Assembly: GCA_950097015.1 (NCBI GenBank)
Contig: CATNEN010000025.1
Location: 8,792,501-8,856,500 of the forward strand
Source: Macrostomum hystrix
Taxonomy: Eukaryota > Platyhelminthes > Macrostomidae
DNA: 64,000 bases
Direction: 5' to 3'
Shown: one piece after another, positions 10,041-21,617 of the stretch
Numbering within the stretch: position 1 is the first letter of the stretch
Layout of the letters: each line of letters opens with the position of its first letter
The notes under the pieces: model-generated
Databases searched by the model: none
Told to the model about the DNA's origin: nothing
Seen by the model: the letters and a program-made list of their open reading frames with translations, nothing else
Made by a program: the position numbers and the translations under genes

Positions 10041-11352
10041 AGCTTTGCAAGGTTTTAAGTGCTGATGTGGATTTATTGGGCTTAAATGCCATAGACATGT
10101 GGGCTTTGTGTGCTGTTGCTGGGGATGACTAGTGGCAAAATATAAGAAGTGCATCTTGATTCTCCTAACAGCTAATATTTCTATGCCATGGCTGATTGGC
10201 CAGCTGCTCCATCTTGGATTGTGCCACCAAATGAGGTATGAGGTGCAGCAGAGTTACTGGATTTGTCAATGTCAACAATTACCTTTCGGGACATTTCATT
10301 ACTATTTTACTACCCACTACCTATTTCATTACTCTTCTGAATGACTGACCGACAGAGCATTTTCACTTGTTGCTATTTGTTTTTCCTTGTTCATTTCATT
10401 GTTTTCCAATATTCCCTGATGAGGATGTGCAATTTCATAAAAAAATAATTATGCAAAACAAAGTACAACATTGCCCATTGTCCAAGTGGCAAGACACTCT
10501 TCTCCTATTTGCTCATAGGCTAACTGGCTTTTTGTTAAGAAAAACCTTCTAGGCTTCTCATGGGCTGAAGTTGCTCAGCCTCACACAGGATATTTGTGCT
10601 TGTCACACAGGATATTTACTTTACTTATACTTATAGAATTTCTCTGGCCTGCTTTTTCTTCTTAGTCAAATAACACTTGAACACTTTGGGAATGGGCAAA
10701 GTTTTTCCAAGCTAGCAAGTGATTATATTTATAGCCATAATTTGAGGTGGGTGTCATAGAGCAGTTAAAGGTTAAAATATCAAAGTATTATGCCCCAGAG
10801 ATTTAAATTAGCATTTTATGATTATGTTATTATTAGCTTGTCACATATGGTTACTGGTCAATTTGGACATATGGCCATATTGCCACAGAAAATTTGGTTA
10901 TTGACATTGGTCTTTATGTAGACCTATGCATATGGCCACACCACATATGCAATGCTATATATACACTTGTATAACGTATATAAAATTGTGCTAGATTGTG
11001 AATGCCCTAGACTGAATAATAACTTTTTAAATCTCGTCAGATATCTCTATAGTTTAACATATGTGTATTAGCTATAGATGGCAATGCTCAGAATCATTGT
11101 TTGTCACTGCTTTGAGTTTACAAAGCCAATGCCTTGTCTAAAAAGTTAACAATTGTCATAAAATGGTTGCTCAATTAAAATGGTTGCAAAACTGACAACT
11201 GAACATATTTGTACAACTACAAGCTAGCTTTAAGAAAATATTAAGGGGACAAAGCTATGCAGGTGGAAAATCATTGGTGGAATACAGAAACAAAATTAAC
11301 AGAGTTAACAAAGTTATGACATTCTATATTTGTATTAGTATATGCTGGGAGC
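10041..11352. other. No gene seen; right end of block B
   Basis: AT-rich sequence with only short chance ORFs and no repeats that I can define. Its right end is the joint with block C, whose duplicated sequence begins near 11353. Confidence 0.5.
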
Positions 11353-11452
11353 TAGGTATTATAATTTAGTTCTACAGAAGGAAAAAATTTAAGAGCAAGT
11401 ACTTTAGGTACTGACTAATAAATGTAAATTATATTTGCTTTCAACGTTTCAG

Positions 11453-11588
11453 CCAAATTAGCACTAAATATGCGAATTGAAAACATAGCTAATTATGAAG
11501 AGAAGGTGAAAGATTTTGCCTCCAAGCTTCAACCTGTGGACTGTCTGCTAGTGATTGAAAATGTCCGGGTCTTCAGTGGCTCAACAAA
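11453..11588 (+). CDS. Isolated internal exon of an unidentified gene
   Basis: A 136-bp open segment lies between a good acceptor (TTTCAACGTTTCAG) and a consensus donor (GTGAGT at 11589). It encodes about 45 residues, including N-Y-E-E-K-V-K-D-F and C-L-L-V-I-E-N-V-R-V-F. Nothing in the next 660 bp joins to it in an obvious way and the MED25-like ORF has its own ATG, so it may be an exon of another gene cut by the block joint or an upstream exon of the MED25-like transcript. Family not recognised. Confidence 0.4.
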
Positions 11589-12252
11589 GTGAGTAAATGA
11601 GTGTTTGATGCCCGTTAGTTTTAGACTAACAGTTTTCAGTCACCTTTTAGGCAGTGTAGAAATATTAATTTACTGACAAAATCTGCTCGCTTGATGCTTA
11701 ACAGTAGGACTACCAAGCCATTTTGCCGCCAGTTTTTATACCAAGGGAGAGAAACCCCTGAAACATTTTTTGGCAGCGCCTGAATGCTGGTGGTGACTGT
11801 TTGATAGGCAATGGACTAGGCAATGGTGTACTGTGGTTGAGCTGCGCCTAATGTTTGGAGAAATTCGCGTCAGTGTGTCCACATTCGCCTATTTCCACCT
11901 GTTGTAGCCATTGAAGGTCCAGCAAATCCGTCTAGATAAAGTTAGGTGACCACCGAAGACGGAGATGATGCAGGCACATTCGGGTGACATGCTGATCAAT
12001 TTTGAAGGACTGGCAAGGCCGCACTGAGGCGCATTGCTAATTTGTGTATAGGTGCATGAAATACTCTAGCGCTTATGGGAGAATCCGACCTTCGGCAAGA
12101 AACATTGAATATCTTGACGATCTGAAGAGCTGGCAACTAGGTTATTGTTTCCGATGATGCGCAACAAAAAGTTGACCCGTGTTTTGAAGTTTCGTGTGCT
12201 TGCGTTGTTCCGTTCAGGTTAATTTTGCTGCTGGGGTAACTTCGCATTTGCC

Positions 12253-14050
12253 ATGCCTTCAGATGACTCGTCATCTACAAGTGTAATTAACAAGATGAAA
12301 TTGAATTTTACCATAAGGTACATGGCCCACGCGCTGCCGCACTACGTGAAACCCTACCTGGAGAGCCTAAATGGTGCCGAAGGATTAAAATCAGATTTTG
12401 GCTACGACGAGTTAACTTCGCTATTCCGAGTGGTCTCATTCAATAGGGACACTGTTAAGGAGTCCTTTAGCGAAGCTCTAGGAGACCGGACACCGATGAT
12501 TCATCGGGTACTGAAGCTGCTGGAGGCTGCGCAATTTGATCGCTACCCTGATCCTCACAGGTAAGAATTCAACTTTCCAAAAGTATTTTTTTCTTCCCAA
12601 CATTCGTATTTTTCTTCCCCATATCTCATCTTTTCCCCCAAATCTCATCCTTTCCCCCAAATTCCATCCTTTTCCCCCAAATTCCATCCTTTTCCCATAA
12701 ATCTCATCCTTTCCCCCAAATCTCATCCTTTTCCCCCAAATCTCATCCTTTCCCCCAAATTCCATCCTTTTCCCCCAAATTCCATCCTTTTCCCATAAAT
12801 CTCATCCTTTCCCCCAAATCTCATCCTTTTCCCCCAAATCTCATCCTTTCCTCCCAAATCCCATCCTTTTTCCCCAAATCCCATCTTCCCCCAGATGCTT
12901 ATCATTCATCCCCAAATCCCATCCTATTCCTCAGATGCTTATCATTCATCCCCAAATCACATCCTATTCCTCAGATGCTTATCATTCATCCCCAAATCAC
13001 ATCCTATTCCTCAGATGCTTATCATTCATCCCCAAATCCCATCCTATTCCCCAGATGCTTATCATTCATCCCCAAATCCCATCCTATTCCCCAGATGCTT
13101 ATCATTCATCCCCAAATCCCATCCTATTCCTCAGATGCTTATCATTCATCCCCAAATCACATCCTATTCCTCAGATGCTTATCATTCATCCCCAAATCCC
13201 ATCCTATTCCTCAGATGCTTATCATTCATCCCCAAATCACATCCTATTCCTCAGATGCTTATCATTCATCCCCAAATCCCATCCTATTCCTCAGATGCTT
13301 ATCATTCATCCCCAAATCCCATCTCATGTCTCCCACAGGAAGGAGTGCGCCAGCTCCAGCCTGCTAGCCCAGCTGGTGTCCGAGGAGTTTGCCGCCCTGT
13401 CTGAATACAGAGCTGGACGATGTCAGTCAACGCGCCGACACGCCTGCCTGATCGTCCATAGTCGCCTCTCTCCAGACGGCCTGTCTGCGTTGGAGTCCGT
13501 TCTGAGCGCCCAGTCGGCCACACTGACCGTGCTGTCCCCTAGACTCAATCAGCAGCTAGACGAGCTCTACGAAAAGGTCAACGGCGCGGCGGGTTGCGTC
13601 GCCCTGGACGCCGTTCAACGCAGTCCCCGCTGGGAGCTGGTTCGCCTGCCGCCTGCTATTTTTGTTGCTAGCCATTCGCAGCATCAGCAGCCTCAGCAGC
13701 TTCAGCCGCATTACAATAGTCTTCAGCACACGCATCATTCAGATGTTCAGTTTCCTGATTCTCAGCTGCAGCAATTGCAACAGCAGCAGCAGCATCAGCA
13801 GCAGCAGCTGCCAATTCCTTCGCCGCGCATTCTATGGCAAGGCACTTTCGAGTTTACCAAATCCGCCACCAGAATGTCCTTCCAGCTGCCAGTTCGCTTC
13901 GTGGAGATTCTGTCGGCGCCTGATCAGCCGCCAAATCCTTGGAGCTTTCATCATTTTGAGCAGAACAAGCAAACCGCCAGTTGTGCAATTCTAAAGCCGG
14001 AACTTCATCCTACTGTCGAGGATCACTTTCGCAAATATCCCAGCTTGTAG
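12253..14050 (+). CDS. MED25-like Mediator subunit, two exons
   Basis: Exon 1 is 12253-12560 and exon 2 is 13339-14050, joined by GTAAGA and CCCACAG across a 778-bp intron; the phases give 339 residues. The N-terminal 200 residues follow the MED25 von Willebrand A pattern: a YVKPYLESLNG stretch, a D-F-G-Y-D segment, R-V-V-S-F-N, a Cys-Ala-Ser-Ser helix start, A-C-L-I-V-H-S, then V-L-S-P-R...L-Y-E-K. A Gln/His-rich linker follows (residues about 210-265), then an I-L-W-Q-G-T-F-E-F block ending S-F-Q-L-P-V, like the start of the MED25 activator-binding (ACID/PTOV) domain. MED25 links activators to RNA polymerase II. At 339 residues it is much shorter than vertebrate MED25 (about 750), so the ACID part looks shortened. 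The call is by remembered pattern. Confidence 0.65.
12600..13333. repeat. Two minisatellites inside the MED25-like intron
   Basis: The left array (about 12600-12893) consists of irregular 20-21-bp units of the type CCCAAATCTCATCCTTTTCC, with a longer period also visible. The right array (12894-13333) is eleven 40-bp units beginning AGATGCTTATCATTCATCCC. The pyrimidine-rich arrays run to the splice acceptor. The right array has no stops in its forward frames, which makes a 371-residue intron-retained ORF possible; the consensus splice sites argue against it. Confidence 0.9.
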
Positions 14051-15020
14051 AGTGCAGAATTACGGTACTATTTATTTTAACCAATCATGCGCTAACTACT
14101 CTACTGATCCGCTTAGTAGTATTTTTAGAAAATGCGAATTAGAAAACATACAAGTACAACATGTGATTCATTTTACCAAAAAATGAGAATCGAATCAATC
14201 AAAAATCATGTGACTACTATTAATAGTATCCAATCAATTTTTATGTCATAAGCAACCAGCGATCCCACCAATCATGTTACCCAAAATCAATCAAAAGGTC
14301 AAGAAAGCGATAATCCATCTTTTTGCGCTTCTACTAGTTTAGTTGTAAAAAGTCTAACCTCTCAAGTTGTCAAGCGTTGACCCAGACTTTTTGACAACAT
14401 TTTGACACCTGTACTTTAAACGCACTCATCGAACCCGAGAGGGTCCGATTCTCTATAAATACAAGAGCTCCGAAGCGAGCCCAGATTCAGAGTCTCGCCG
14501 AGACGAGCAGAGTCTCGCAGAAAAGAGAAAACGGAGAGTCTGAAGTGGATTGGACTCCAGGTCCAAGACTTGTGGTAAGAGTTCCTTGATTTATCCTAAT
14601 TAATTAATTATTAATTAGTAAAGCTTTCTTGATCTAAGTTAAACCTCTCCGAGTAATCGTTAAACCAACGATTACAGCGTAATCACAGACGTGTGATTAT
14701 ATTGAATATATTACAAAGGGTGAGCGCGGCGAGCGCCAGACTCGAGGTAAAACCTACCAGGGCTGGTAAGAAGGAACACACTCCACAAGTGACTATTGGT
14801 TAACCGACATCAACGATAAATCAGAACCAGGAAGATACCACACCTGATTACTATTGGCCCAGTGTAACCGCAACCGAGACGAGGAGAATAGATTAAATTC
14901 TCTTGCCTTCAAACGATCCAGGTACCTGAAAGACAACCACAAGCCAAGCGCATCAAAGCACTCGAAGCCGGCCGCAAACAAACCAAGAGGACCAGAGAAC
15001 CACAAAAGCAAAGAAGGTAA
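14051..15020 (+). mobile_element. Putative LTR and leader of an LTR retrotransposon
   Basis: The sequence has the order expected of an LTR: an AT-rich U3-like part, a TATA box (TCTATAAATA at 14452), a GAG/CTC-rich transcript start, an A/T-rich run to ATATTACA (about 14713) and then a leader. It starts at the MED25-like stop codon. Several GTAAG donors (near 14575 and 15016) leave open that it is instead the promoter and non-coding 5' exons of a host gene. No second LTR or gag/pol was found next to it. Confidence 0.35.
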
Positions 15021-15224
15021 GAACTAAAACTTCTGCTAAATTAGTATTAATTACTGGGGCACCCAGCAGTTGCTGGAAGTGATCAATTCCTAAAAGAGAA
15101 ACAAGGAACTTATCAAGCTTTTATCGGGTGCAAATTGTTCCCATCAATGGGGAAGATGTGCAGCACTTGTTGGACACTTTTGGATCCTGTGTGAGTCTTC
15201 AGAGCTTTAGTTCCAGCAACTAAG

Positions 15225-15690
15225 AGAGAGAGAGAGTAGGGTGAGGATATGAGAGAGTAGAGTGAGGATATGAGAGAGTAGGGTGACGATATGAGAGAGT
15301 AGGGTGAGGATATGAGAGAGTAGGGTGAGGATATGAGAGAGTAGGGTGAGGATTTGAGAGAGTAGGGTGAGGATATGAGAGAGTAGGGTAAGGATATGAG
15401 AGAGTAGGGTGAGGATATGCGAGAGTAGGGTGAGGATATGAGAGAGTAGGGTGAGGATATGAGAGAGTAGTGTGAGGATATGAGAGAGTAGGGTGAGGAT
15501 ATGCGAGAGTAGGGTGAGGATATGAGAGAGTAGGGTGAGGATATGAGAGAGTAGTGTGAGGATATGAGAGAGTAGGGTGAGGATATGAGAGAGTAGAGTG
15601 AGGATATGAGAGAGTAGGGTGAGGATATGAGAGAGTAGGGTGAGGATATGAGAGAGTAGGGTGAGGATATGAGAGAGTAGAGTTTCTTTC
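15225..15690. repeat. 21-bp minisatellite, about 22 units
   Basis: The unit is GAGAGAGTAGGGTGAGGATA plus T, with scattered point variants (GCGAGAG, GTGTGAGG, GATTTGAG). It is followed at 15690-15755 by four or five degenerate TTTCTTTCCTGAAG units. The 21-bp period keeps minus-strand frames open, so the 187- and 230-residue minus ORFs here are artefacts. Confidence 0.95.
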
Positions 15691-15979
15691 CTGAAGTTTT
15701 CTTTCCTGAAGTTTTCTTTCCTAAAGTTTTCTTTCCAGAGTTTCTCTTTCCTAAACCACTTGGTGCCCACCCACCCACCTGTCTAATTAACCTGGCTGCC
15801 CACATAACTGTCTAATTAACCTGGCTGCCCACATAACTGTCTAATTAACCTGCCCACCCACTTGACTTACTTGACTTAGCGGCAGGGGGCCTCCATGACG
15901 GACGCAGCGAGGAGGCGGCTGTTGCCGCCCATATCGCTAACCCCTGGCAGCCAGACGGCCTCCAGCGAGGCGGTGCCGC

Positions 15980-18900
15980 TCAGGGTGGTCCGTCGGTCGG
16001 TTCCGCCGCGCGATCTTCCTCGCCATAGGCTGGGAAGAAATCAGCTCGGCCGGTATCCCGGAGGAAGTGGGCGAGCTGAGGGATGTTCTCGGGCGAGCAG
16101 GCTTCGGCAAGAGTCGGTGCCGGCCCGAGGTGTTTTAGCCTAGCCCGGGTGAAGGCCGGGCAGTGGCAAATGAAATGCTCGGCGTTTTCACGGCCGGAGC
16201 AGCAGAAAGGACACGTTTCCTCAGGCACGTGGCCTTGGAGGTAGCGGTGTCTGGTGAAGCAGCCATGTCCCGAAAGGGCCATGGTGACTGCTCTCAGGTC
16301 TCTGCGGTTTAGCCTGAGTAAGGCCTTACGCAGGTTACTAGAGGGGGTTGGCACCGCAGCCCTGGACTGGCGACAGTTCAGGGTGCTGGACCACCTCCTC
16401 CGGTGCTGGGTCTCCATCCAGTGGTTGATGCTGGAGTTGACAACGGAGGCGGGGATCGGGGATTCCGGGCCCGGGCCCATCAGGGAGCTGGCTGCTCCAG
16501 CCTTTGCAAGCTCGTCCGCCATCTCATTCCCTGTGAGCCCGGCGTGCCCAGGGATCCACATCAGCTCCACCTTGTTAGACTGCGCCAAACCGTTTAACTG
16601 GGTGTTGCAGTCCAAGGTGGTTCTGGAGCGAGAGGTGCAGCGACTGAGGGCCTTGAGGGCTGCTTGACTGTCGGAGTGAAAAAAGATCCTCCGACCAGCC
16701 AGCTGCCTCTGGCGCAGCTCAGCCGCACAGAAGCTGATGGCGAGCATTTCGTTTTGGAAAACGCTTGAGCTCTTGCCACAGTGTTGGGAGTGGGTCCAGA
16801 GGACCTCGCCACCCGAGGCGACGCACACCCCGAATCCCGATTTACCGTTCATCAGGGAGCCGTCAGTGTAACAGTGGACTGCGGGGTCATCCCAGCAGTC
16901 CTTTACCTCATTACGAGGGAAGATGCTGACTTTGTACCTGTGGCTCCGGAGTAAAGTGGCCGGGGCCCCGTCCGAAAGGATGGTGAGCCCTCCGCACTCG
17001 CCCAGAGTTTTCAGGCAGAGGTCAGAGTGGGGCAGAAGGGAGCGCTTCGAGAAGGCTCGCGAATTCTGGAAGGATACACCCGCATCAAGGAGACGACGGG
17101 TGGACTTTGCCGCTTCCCCCTTAACAAAAATGTCAATGGGTGTAGCGTTGAGGAAAGCGTTCATGCCTTCAAAGGGAGTGGAGGGTGGGGCGCCCAGCGT
17201 CATGCGACAGGCTCTGCCCTGCACCCTATAAAGCGCCTCCAGGTTTTTCTGGATGCTCATGGCACTGGCCCAGATGAGGCCAGCGTAAGCGACTGACGGT
17301 CTAATGATCGCCGTGTAAATCCACCAAAGGTTTTTGGGGGTTAGCCCCCAAGTGGTGCCCACGGCTCGCCTGACTTGCGCCAGAATGGCCAGGGCCCTCT
17401 TGGCCTTTGTGGTAATGTGCGGGGTCCAGTTAAGCCTATGGTCTAGCAGGATACCAAGGCACCGGACCTGCTTTTCCATGGCAATATTCTTGCCATAGAG
17501 AGTCAGAGGCTCAATGGTCCAGCGCAGCCTGCTGGTAAACATAACCGCAACGGTCTTGGACTCAGAGAGTCGGAGCCCGCATTGGTCCGCCCAGCGCACC
17601 GCCCTGTTGATAAAGCCCTGAATGAGGTCCCTGGTGGTTTCCGCCGAGGGGCCCGCGCAGATGGCGGTCACATCGTCGGCATATCCCACCTTCAGGACTG
17701 GGTCAGGCCGAGTGCTTTTTAGCAGCTCATCCATGACGAGATTCCACAGCAGTGGGGTGAGGACGCCACCTTGGGGCCCTCCTTTTAGGACAGGTGCCGA
17801 GAGCACCCTGCCTTCGAGGTGGGCCACCACGTGGCGATTCCGGATCATGTACATGACCCAACGGACGAGGTGGGGGTGAGTGGCCCTGGAAACCAGGGCC
17901 TTCTCAAAGGCTTCGAAAATAACGTTATCGAAGGCCCCCTCAATATCAAGGAAAACAGCCAGGGCAAAACCGCTGCCCAGCACTGCCTTCTCGAGAGTCT
18001 CCACAATGCAGTGGAGGGCGCTCTCCGTGGACCGGCCCGCCCGAAAGGCGTGCTGGTTTGGTGAGAGCGGGGCCCGCCCTAGCTCTACAGTAAGAAGGCG
18101 CCAGAGCACCAGTCTTTCCATGAGCTTGAGGCAGGTGGAAGTCAAGCTTATCGGGCGATAAGACTTGACCGAGCGATAGTCGCCTTTGGCGGGCTTCGGG
18201 ATGAAGACGACCCGGGCTTCATGCCACCGCGCTGGTACGTAGCCCAGCACGATGCAGGCCCGTAGAAGTCTGCAGAGGAGATGGAGGAAGCGGCCATTTT
18301 TAACCGCTTCATGCAGAAAGGCCGGATATATACCATCTGGCCCAGGTGCTTTAAAAGGATTGAATGACTTAGCCGCGCGAACGATGCGGTCATTCGTAAC
18401 GAGTGACTGAGCCAGGCCCTGACCTCCACGCGAGTGGTAGTCTGGGCCGAAGTGCGCCGGTACACTCGGGAAGAAATGCCCTAGCATAAGCTCGAGCGTT
18501 TCCTCCGGGCGCTCAGTGATCGAGCCGTCCGGCTTTTTAATCGATGAGAGCTTGGAGAAGCGGTCGTTGGTGAGCGCCTTTACCACGCGGGCCGTGGGCC
18601 GCGAGCCCTCAAGCCCTTCGCAGTATTGTCGCCACTTGTCCGCTTTTGCCCTTCTGACCCGGCCCTTAAACTCATGGATGGCGCGAGTATAGGCCTCTTT
18701 GTCATCAGGGTCGTGCGAGGTTTTCAGCTTCCTCTGGAGAGCCTTAGCTCGGCGTCTTAGGACTCCGAGCTCGGGGTTCCACCAGGGGGCCGATTTTTTG
18801 CCTTTGTAGGCTTTGAGCGGGCAAGCCATTTCGTAGGCCTCTGTGATGGCGCCGCCCAGCAGGGCAGCCACTCCATCCAGGTCCTGCGTGGTTTCCATGG

Positions 18901-19684
18901 CCATGGAGGGGTCAGAATCCCGAAGGCCCTCATGCAGCTTTTGGCTGAACGCGGGCCAGTCGGTATTTCTGACATTACGCCTCCAAATAGGCTTTTGCTT
19001 CTTATCGGGGGTGCCGATGTTGAAACGGATGAAACGGTGGTCCGAGAGCGAGCTTTCGGTCTCCCACACCTCCCACCCCAGCACCCTTGGGAGGATGCCG
19101 GGTGAGGCCAGGGTGACGTCAAGCACCTCAGCCCACCGCCCATTGTCGAAAGTGGGCGTGTTGCCCACATTGCAGAAGTTTAGAGGCGTGCCGCTGACGA
19201 AGGCCAGGAGCTCTTCGCCGCGGTCATTGATTTTTGAGCTACCCCAGTGGGTGTGATGCGAGTTTACATCTCCCGCGAGGAGCAGCTCGAAGTTTCGTGC
19301 CCTGGCGAATTCACAGAGGGCGACGAGGGTATCGCTAACCACGGGGGCGTCGCCTGCCAGGTAGGCGGATGCCACGAGGGTCAACTTGTTAGGCACAATG
19401 TGTGCAGATTGGATGACGCAGATGTCCCCGTTAGAGAGATCGGGTCTCATCCACGCATTTAAGGCTTTTGCGGCATAGATCAGTGATCTAGGGCGGACAG
19501 AGTCTGCCATGCAGAAGCAGTCATAGCCAGCAGGAATGTTGCTTGGCTTGTTCTTTGATAGCCAGGGCTCCTGCACAAGTACAAGGCCCGGCATCATGCG
19601 CTCTGTCGTGCGCATCAGATTGACTGATGCTGCCACGCAGTGCTGGGTGTTAACTTGCAGACATGATATTCCGGGGATCATCAT
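15980..19684 (-). CDS. LINE ORF2: endonuclease, reverse transcriptase, RNase H, zinc finger
   Basis: This 1234-residue protein carries all enzymes for target-primed reverse transcription. Residues 1-225 form an APE-type endonuclease (QEPW near 38-41, [10 protein letters not shown] near 138-147, SDHR near 214-217). Residues about 440-720 are the RT ([23 protein letters not shown] near 578-586, catalytic YADD at 668-671). Residues about 935-1070 are an RNase H with D941, E979, D1005 and D1057, a domain found in I-type and some R1-type clades. A C-terminal CCHC finger starts CPFC at 1158-1161 with His 1170. It starts at an ATG pair 12 bp after the ORF1 stop, so reinitiation is likely. The copy at 40723-44428 is frameshifted. 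Confidence 0.9.
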   Translation of the reverse strand: MMIPGISCLQVNTQHCVAASVNLMRTTERMMPGLVLVQEPWLSKNKPSNIPAGYDCFCMADSVRPRSLIYAAKALNAWMRPDLSNGDICVIQSAHIVPNKLTLVASAYLAGDAPVVSDTLVALCEFARARNFELLLAGDVNSHHTHWGSSKINDRGEELLAFVSGTPLNFCNVGNTPTFDNGRWAEVLDVTLASPGILPRVLGWEVWETESSLSDHRFIRFNIGTPDKKQKPIWRRNVRNTDWPAFSQKLHEGLRDSDPSMAMETTQDLDGVAALLGGAITEAYEMACPLKAYKGKKSAPWWNPELGVLRRRAKALQRKLKTSHDPDDKEAYTRAIHEFKGRVRRAKADKWRQYCEGLEGSRPTARVVKALTNDRFSKLSSIKKPDGSITERPEETLELMLGHFFPSVPAHFGPDYHSRGGQGLAQSLVTNDRIVRAAKSFNPFKAPGPDGIYPAFLHEAVKNGRFLHLLCRLLRACIVLGYVPARWHEARVVFIPKPAKGDYRSVKSYRPISLTSTCLKLMERLVLWRLLTVELGRAPLSPNQHAFRAGRSTESALHCIVETLEKAVLGSGFALAVFLDIEGAFDNVIFEAFEKALVSRATHPHLVRWVMYMIRNRHVVAHLEGRVLSAPVLKGGPQGGVLTPLLWNLVMDELLKSTRPDPVLKVGYADDVTAICAGPSAETTRDLIQGFINRAVRWADQCGLRLSESKTVAVMFTSRLRWTIEPLTLYGKNIAMEKQVRCLGILLDHRLNWTPHITTKAKRALAILAQVRRAVGTTWGLTPKNLWWIYTAIIRPSVAYAGLIWASAMSIQKNLEALYRVQGRACRMTLGAPPSTPFEGMNAFLNATPIDIFVKGEAAKSTRRLLDAGVSFQNSRAFSKRSLLPHSDLCLKTLGECGGLTILSDGAPATLLRSHRYKVSIFPRNEVKDCWDDPAVHCYTDGSLMNGKSGFGVCVASGGEVLWTHSQHCGKSSSVFQNEMLAISFCAAELRQRQLAGRRIFFHSDSQAALKALSRCTSRSRTTLDCNTQLNGLAQSNKVELMWIPGHAGLTGNEMADELAKAGAASSLMGPGPESPIPASVVNSSINHWMETQHRRRWSSTLNCRQSRAAVPTPSSNLRKALLRLNRRDLRAVTMALSGHGCFTRHRYLQGHVPEETCPFCCSGRENAEHFICHCPAFTRARLKHLGPAPTLAEACSPENIPQLAHFLRDTGRADFFPAYGEEDRAAEPTDGPP

Positions 19685-19696
19685 GCAGGCAGAGGT

Positions 19697-21256
19697 CTAC
19701 TTGGAGGGGGACCCAGCCAGAAGGCGGTCCTCCTCCTCCGGGTCGATGTCGGTAGCCATGGGCTCCTCCGTGCCCAGGCCCCGAGCCGGAGACGGGAACT
19801 CGACGGCGTCAGCCGCCCAGTCCCCGCCCCCGGCCCCGAGCCCAGGCCCAGAGTCGCCCTCAACTGGAGCCGACACCGCTCCCTGGGCCGTGGGAGGGGC
19901 GCTCGAAGGGCCCTGCTCGATGGAGCTGGGCACCTCTGAGGCCTCCCCCGTAGCCCTTGGTTGCGGCGCCTGCCCCGGTGGGCCACCGCGCATCTCAGCG
20001 CGCAGCTGGGCCATCTTGGCGGTTCGCACCACCTCGGAGGCCCGCTGGAGAAGGCCCCGGCGCTTTGTGACACGCGCGGGGCGACGCTCAGAGCTGCCAG
20101 CGATGGCACGCTCTGGCCTTTTTTGGCGGGACGACTGGGCCCTGCCCCCAGTCCCAGCCTTGGGGTCCGAGGACCCTTCATTGGCCGGTACGGTGGTGGG
20201 CCCGGTCTGACCTCGGGTTTTATCCGCCTCGAAGGCGAAGATTTTGGTCTTCCACAGACCAATGCAAATGTTGGCGCCATCTGGGTAGCGGCGTGTCCAT
20301 TGCTCGGACAGGCCCAGAATGGCGGTGAAACCGGTGCCGTCGGGGCGCAGGATCGTGCGGTGCACGATCAGGCCCGCTGTCGGCAGCTCCCGGTTCATCG
20401 CGATGAGGCCCCTGCGGAGGTCCTCAGCGCTGGTGACGACACTTTTCGCCGGGACGAAGATACGGTGTCGCTTGGTCTTTGGTGGCTCGTTCTCCCGTAG
20501 GAACTCGAGGCCAGCCGCCCAGCTCTGCGTGGGCAGCAACTCGAGGAGCCGCCGCCCCGATTCCGCATCGCCGGGCCAGACGACGAAGCACGATTCCCTG
20601 GTAGCGCTTGCGCCGACCGCCAGGGGCTCGCCCTTCAGTTGAAGTTGCCACAACATAGCATCTATGTTGCGGCAAATGTCGCTGAGCTGTTCGCTGCTCA
20701 GCCTTTTCCCGTCTCTGCCGGTGATGATGACGGCAGGTTGCCTACGTGCGATGGCGGCGTAGGTAGCTTGTGGTCCCGGGCCCTGTCCGGTGGCGTCCCC
20801 ACCCTCGGGATCTGCGTCGGCGGTGGGCACAGGGCCCTCCGCCTCCGCTTCTCCTTCGGGCCGGGCAGCCGTCCGGATGGGCGCCGGGCCCTCCTTGGCC
20901 CGCGACCCTGGCCTCGGGGCGTCGTGGGCTCCGCCCCGTGCAGGAGCCTGGGCAGGAGGCACAAGGCCCCCCGCCCCAGCCCCCGCCCTAGGCAGAGCCC
21001 CTTCGGCCCCTCTGGCCTGGGCCTGGTCCTTGGTCAATGGAGCCGACGTGCCGTGGGCCAGCATGCGCCTACGGCGTTTTGCCGCTCCAGAGGTGGTGGA
21101 GCGCTTAGCGCCCCGGTCATCGCGCGAGTTGGGCAGCGCGGCATTTGTGGCGGTCGCGGGGCCAGCTAGCCCGGGCGCCGCAGCGTGTATGGCCTCAGGC
21201 ACCATGGTGTCCTCGGCCGGAGCAGTTGAAGGGCTAGAAGCCATTGAAAGCTGCAA
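19697..21256 (-). CDS. LINE ORF1 protein
   Basis: This 519-residue ORF lies upstream of ORF2 in the same element. The first 180 residues are Ala/Pro/Gly-rich and basic, probably disordered. Residues about 180-355 form a folded core with R-I-F-V-P-A-K, W-T-R-R-Y-P-D-G and I-C-I-G-L-W-K-T-K-I-F-A-F, reminiscent of the DUF4780-type domain in some LINE ORF1 proteins (remembered, not searched). A basic then acidic low-complexity tail follows. No CCHC knuckles are seen, unlike many I/R1 ORF1 proteins. Expected role: RNA binding and particle formation. Confidence 0.75.
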   Translation of the reverse strand: MQLSMASSPSTAPAEDTMVPEAIHAAAPGLAGPATATNAALPNSRDDRGAKRSTTSGAAKRRRRMLAHGTSAPLTKDQAQARGAEGALPRAGAGAGGLVPPAQAPARGGAHDAPRPGSRAKEGPAPIRTAARPEGEAEAEGPVPTADADPEGGDATGQGPGPQATYAAIARRQPAVIITGRDGKRLSSEQLSDICRNIDAMLWQLQLKGEPLAVGASATRESCFVVWPGDAESGRRLLELLPTQSWAAGLEFLRENEPPKTKRHRIFVPAKSVVTSAEDLRRGLIAMNRELPTAGLIVHRTILRPDGTGFTAILGLSEQWTRRYPDGANICIGLWKTKIFAFEADKTRGQTGPTTVPANEGSSDPKAGTGGRAQSSRQKRPERAIAGSSERRPARVTKRRGLLQRASEVVRTAKMAQLRAEMRGGPPGQAPQPRATGEASEVPSSIEQGPSSAPPTAQGAVSAPVEGDSGPGLGAGGGDWAADAVEFPSPARGLGTEEPMATDIDPEEEDRLLAGSPSK

Positions 21257-21493
21257 TGAAGAGAGGGGCTTCCTGTAGACACAGGCAGGAATAACCCGCT
21301 CAGCCGCGATCCCAAAACTGAGCGGGGGCAGCCAAAAAAGACAAGTTACAACCCGGGGTGGGATGCCAGGACCACCGGGAGGAACCGTAAGAGACCAGAC
21401 TACTCCCTGGCCAAGCGTCCATCAGCACGGTCAACACTGGGACATTGGAGGGTGCCATTGAGCCGGCGCCGAGGCCTGCGGGCTGGCCGCAAA

Positions 21494-21617
21494 CCCTGTT
21501 AAGGTCAAAGGGTGACACCTGTCCCTCAGGGCCGTAGCCAGAGGTACCTGATCACGCACAGGTGCACGAAAATTGCGGACAAGCCACATACCCTGTTAAG
21601 GTCAAAGGGTGACACCT
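21494..21617. repeat. Repeated motif in the LINE 5' UTR
   Basis: The segment CCCTGTTAAGGTCAAAGGGT followed by GACACCT occurs at 21494-21521 and again 96 bp away at 21590-21617, each followed by a similar CCTC...AGAGGTACC stretch. Tandem 5' UTR monomers are known to carry internal promoters in several LINE families; here that is inference. Confidence 0.7.

Noticed and set aside
12894-13333. CRISPR array
   Set aside because: Regular 40-bp repeats have no unique spacers; it is a minisatellite in a eukaryotic intron.
12935-14050. 371-residue ORF that includes the 40-bp repeats
   Set aside because: The repeat part is intron between consensus GTAAGA and CCCACAG sites; splicing gives the MED25-like order.
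15110-15190. Possible upstream exon of the helicase gene (F-Y-R-V-Q-I-V-P-I-N then GTGAGT)
   Set aside because: The donor looks good, but there is no clear acceptor, no helicase motif, and the reading frame is short.
20319-21278. Plus-strand ORFs of 73-179 residues opposite LINE ORF1
   Set aside because: GC-rich antisense shadows of ORF1, which has the better reading frame and fits the element's layout.
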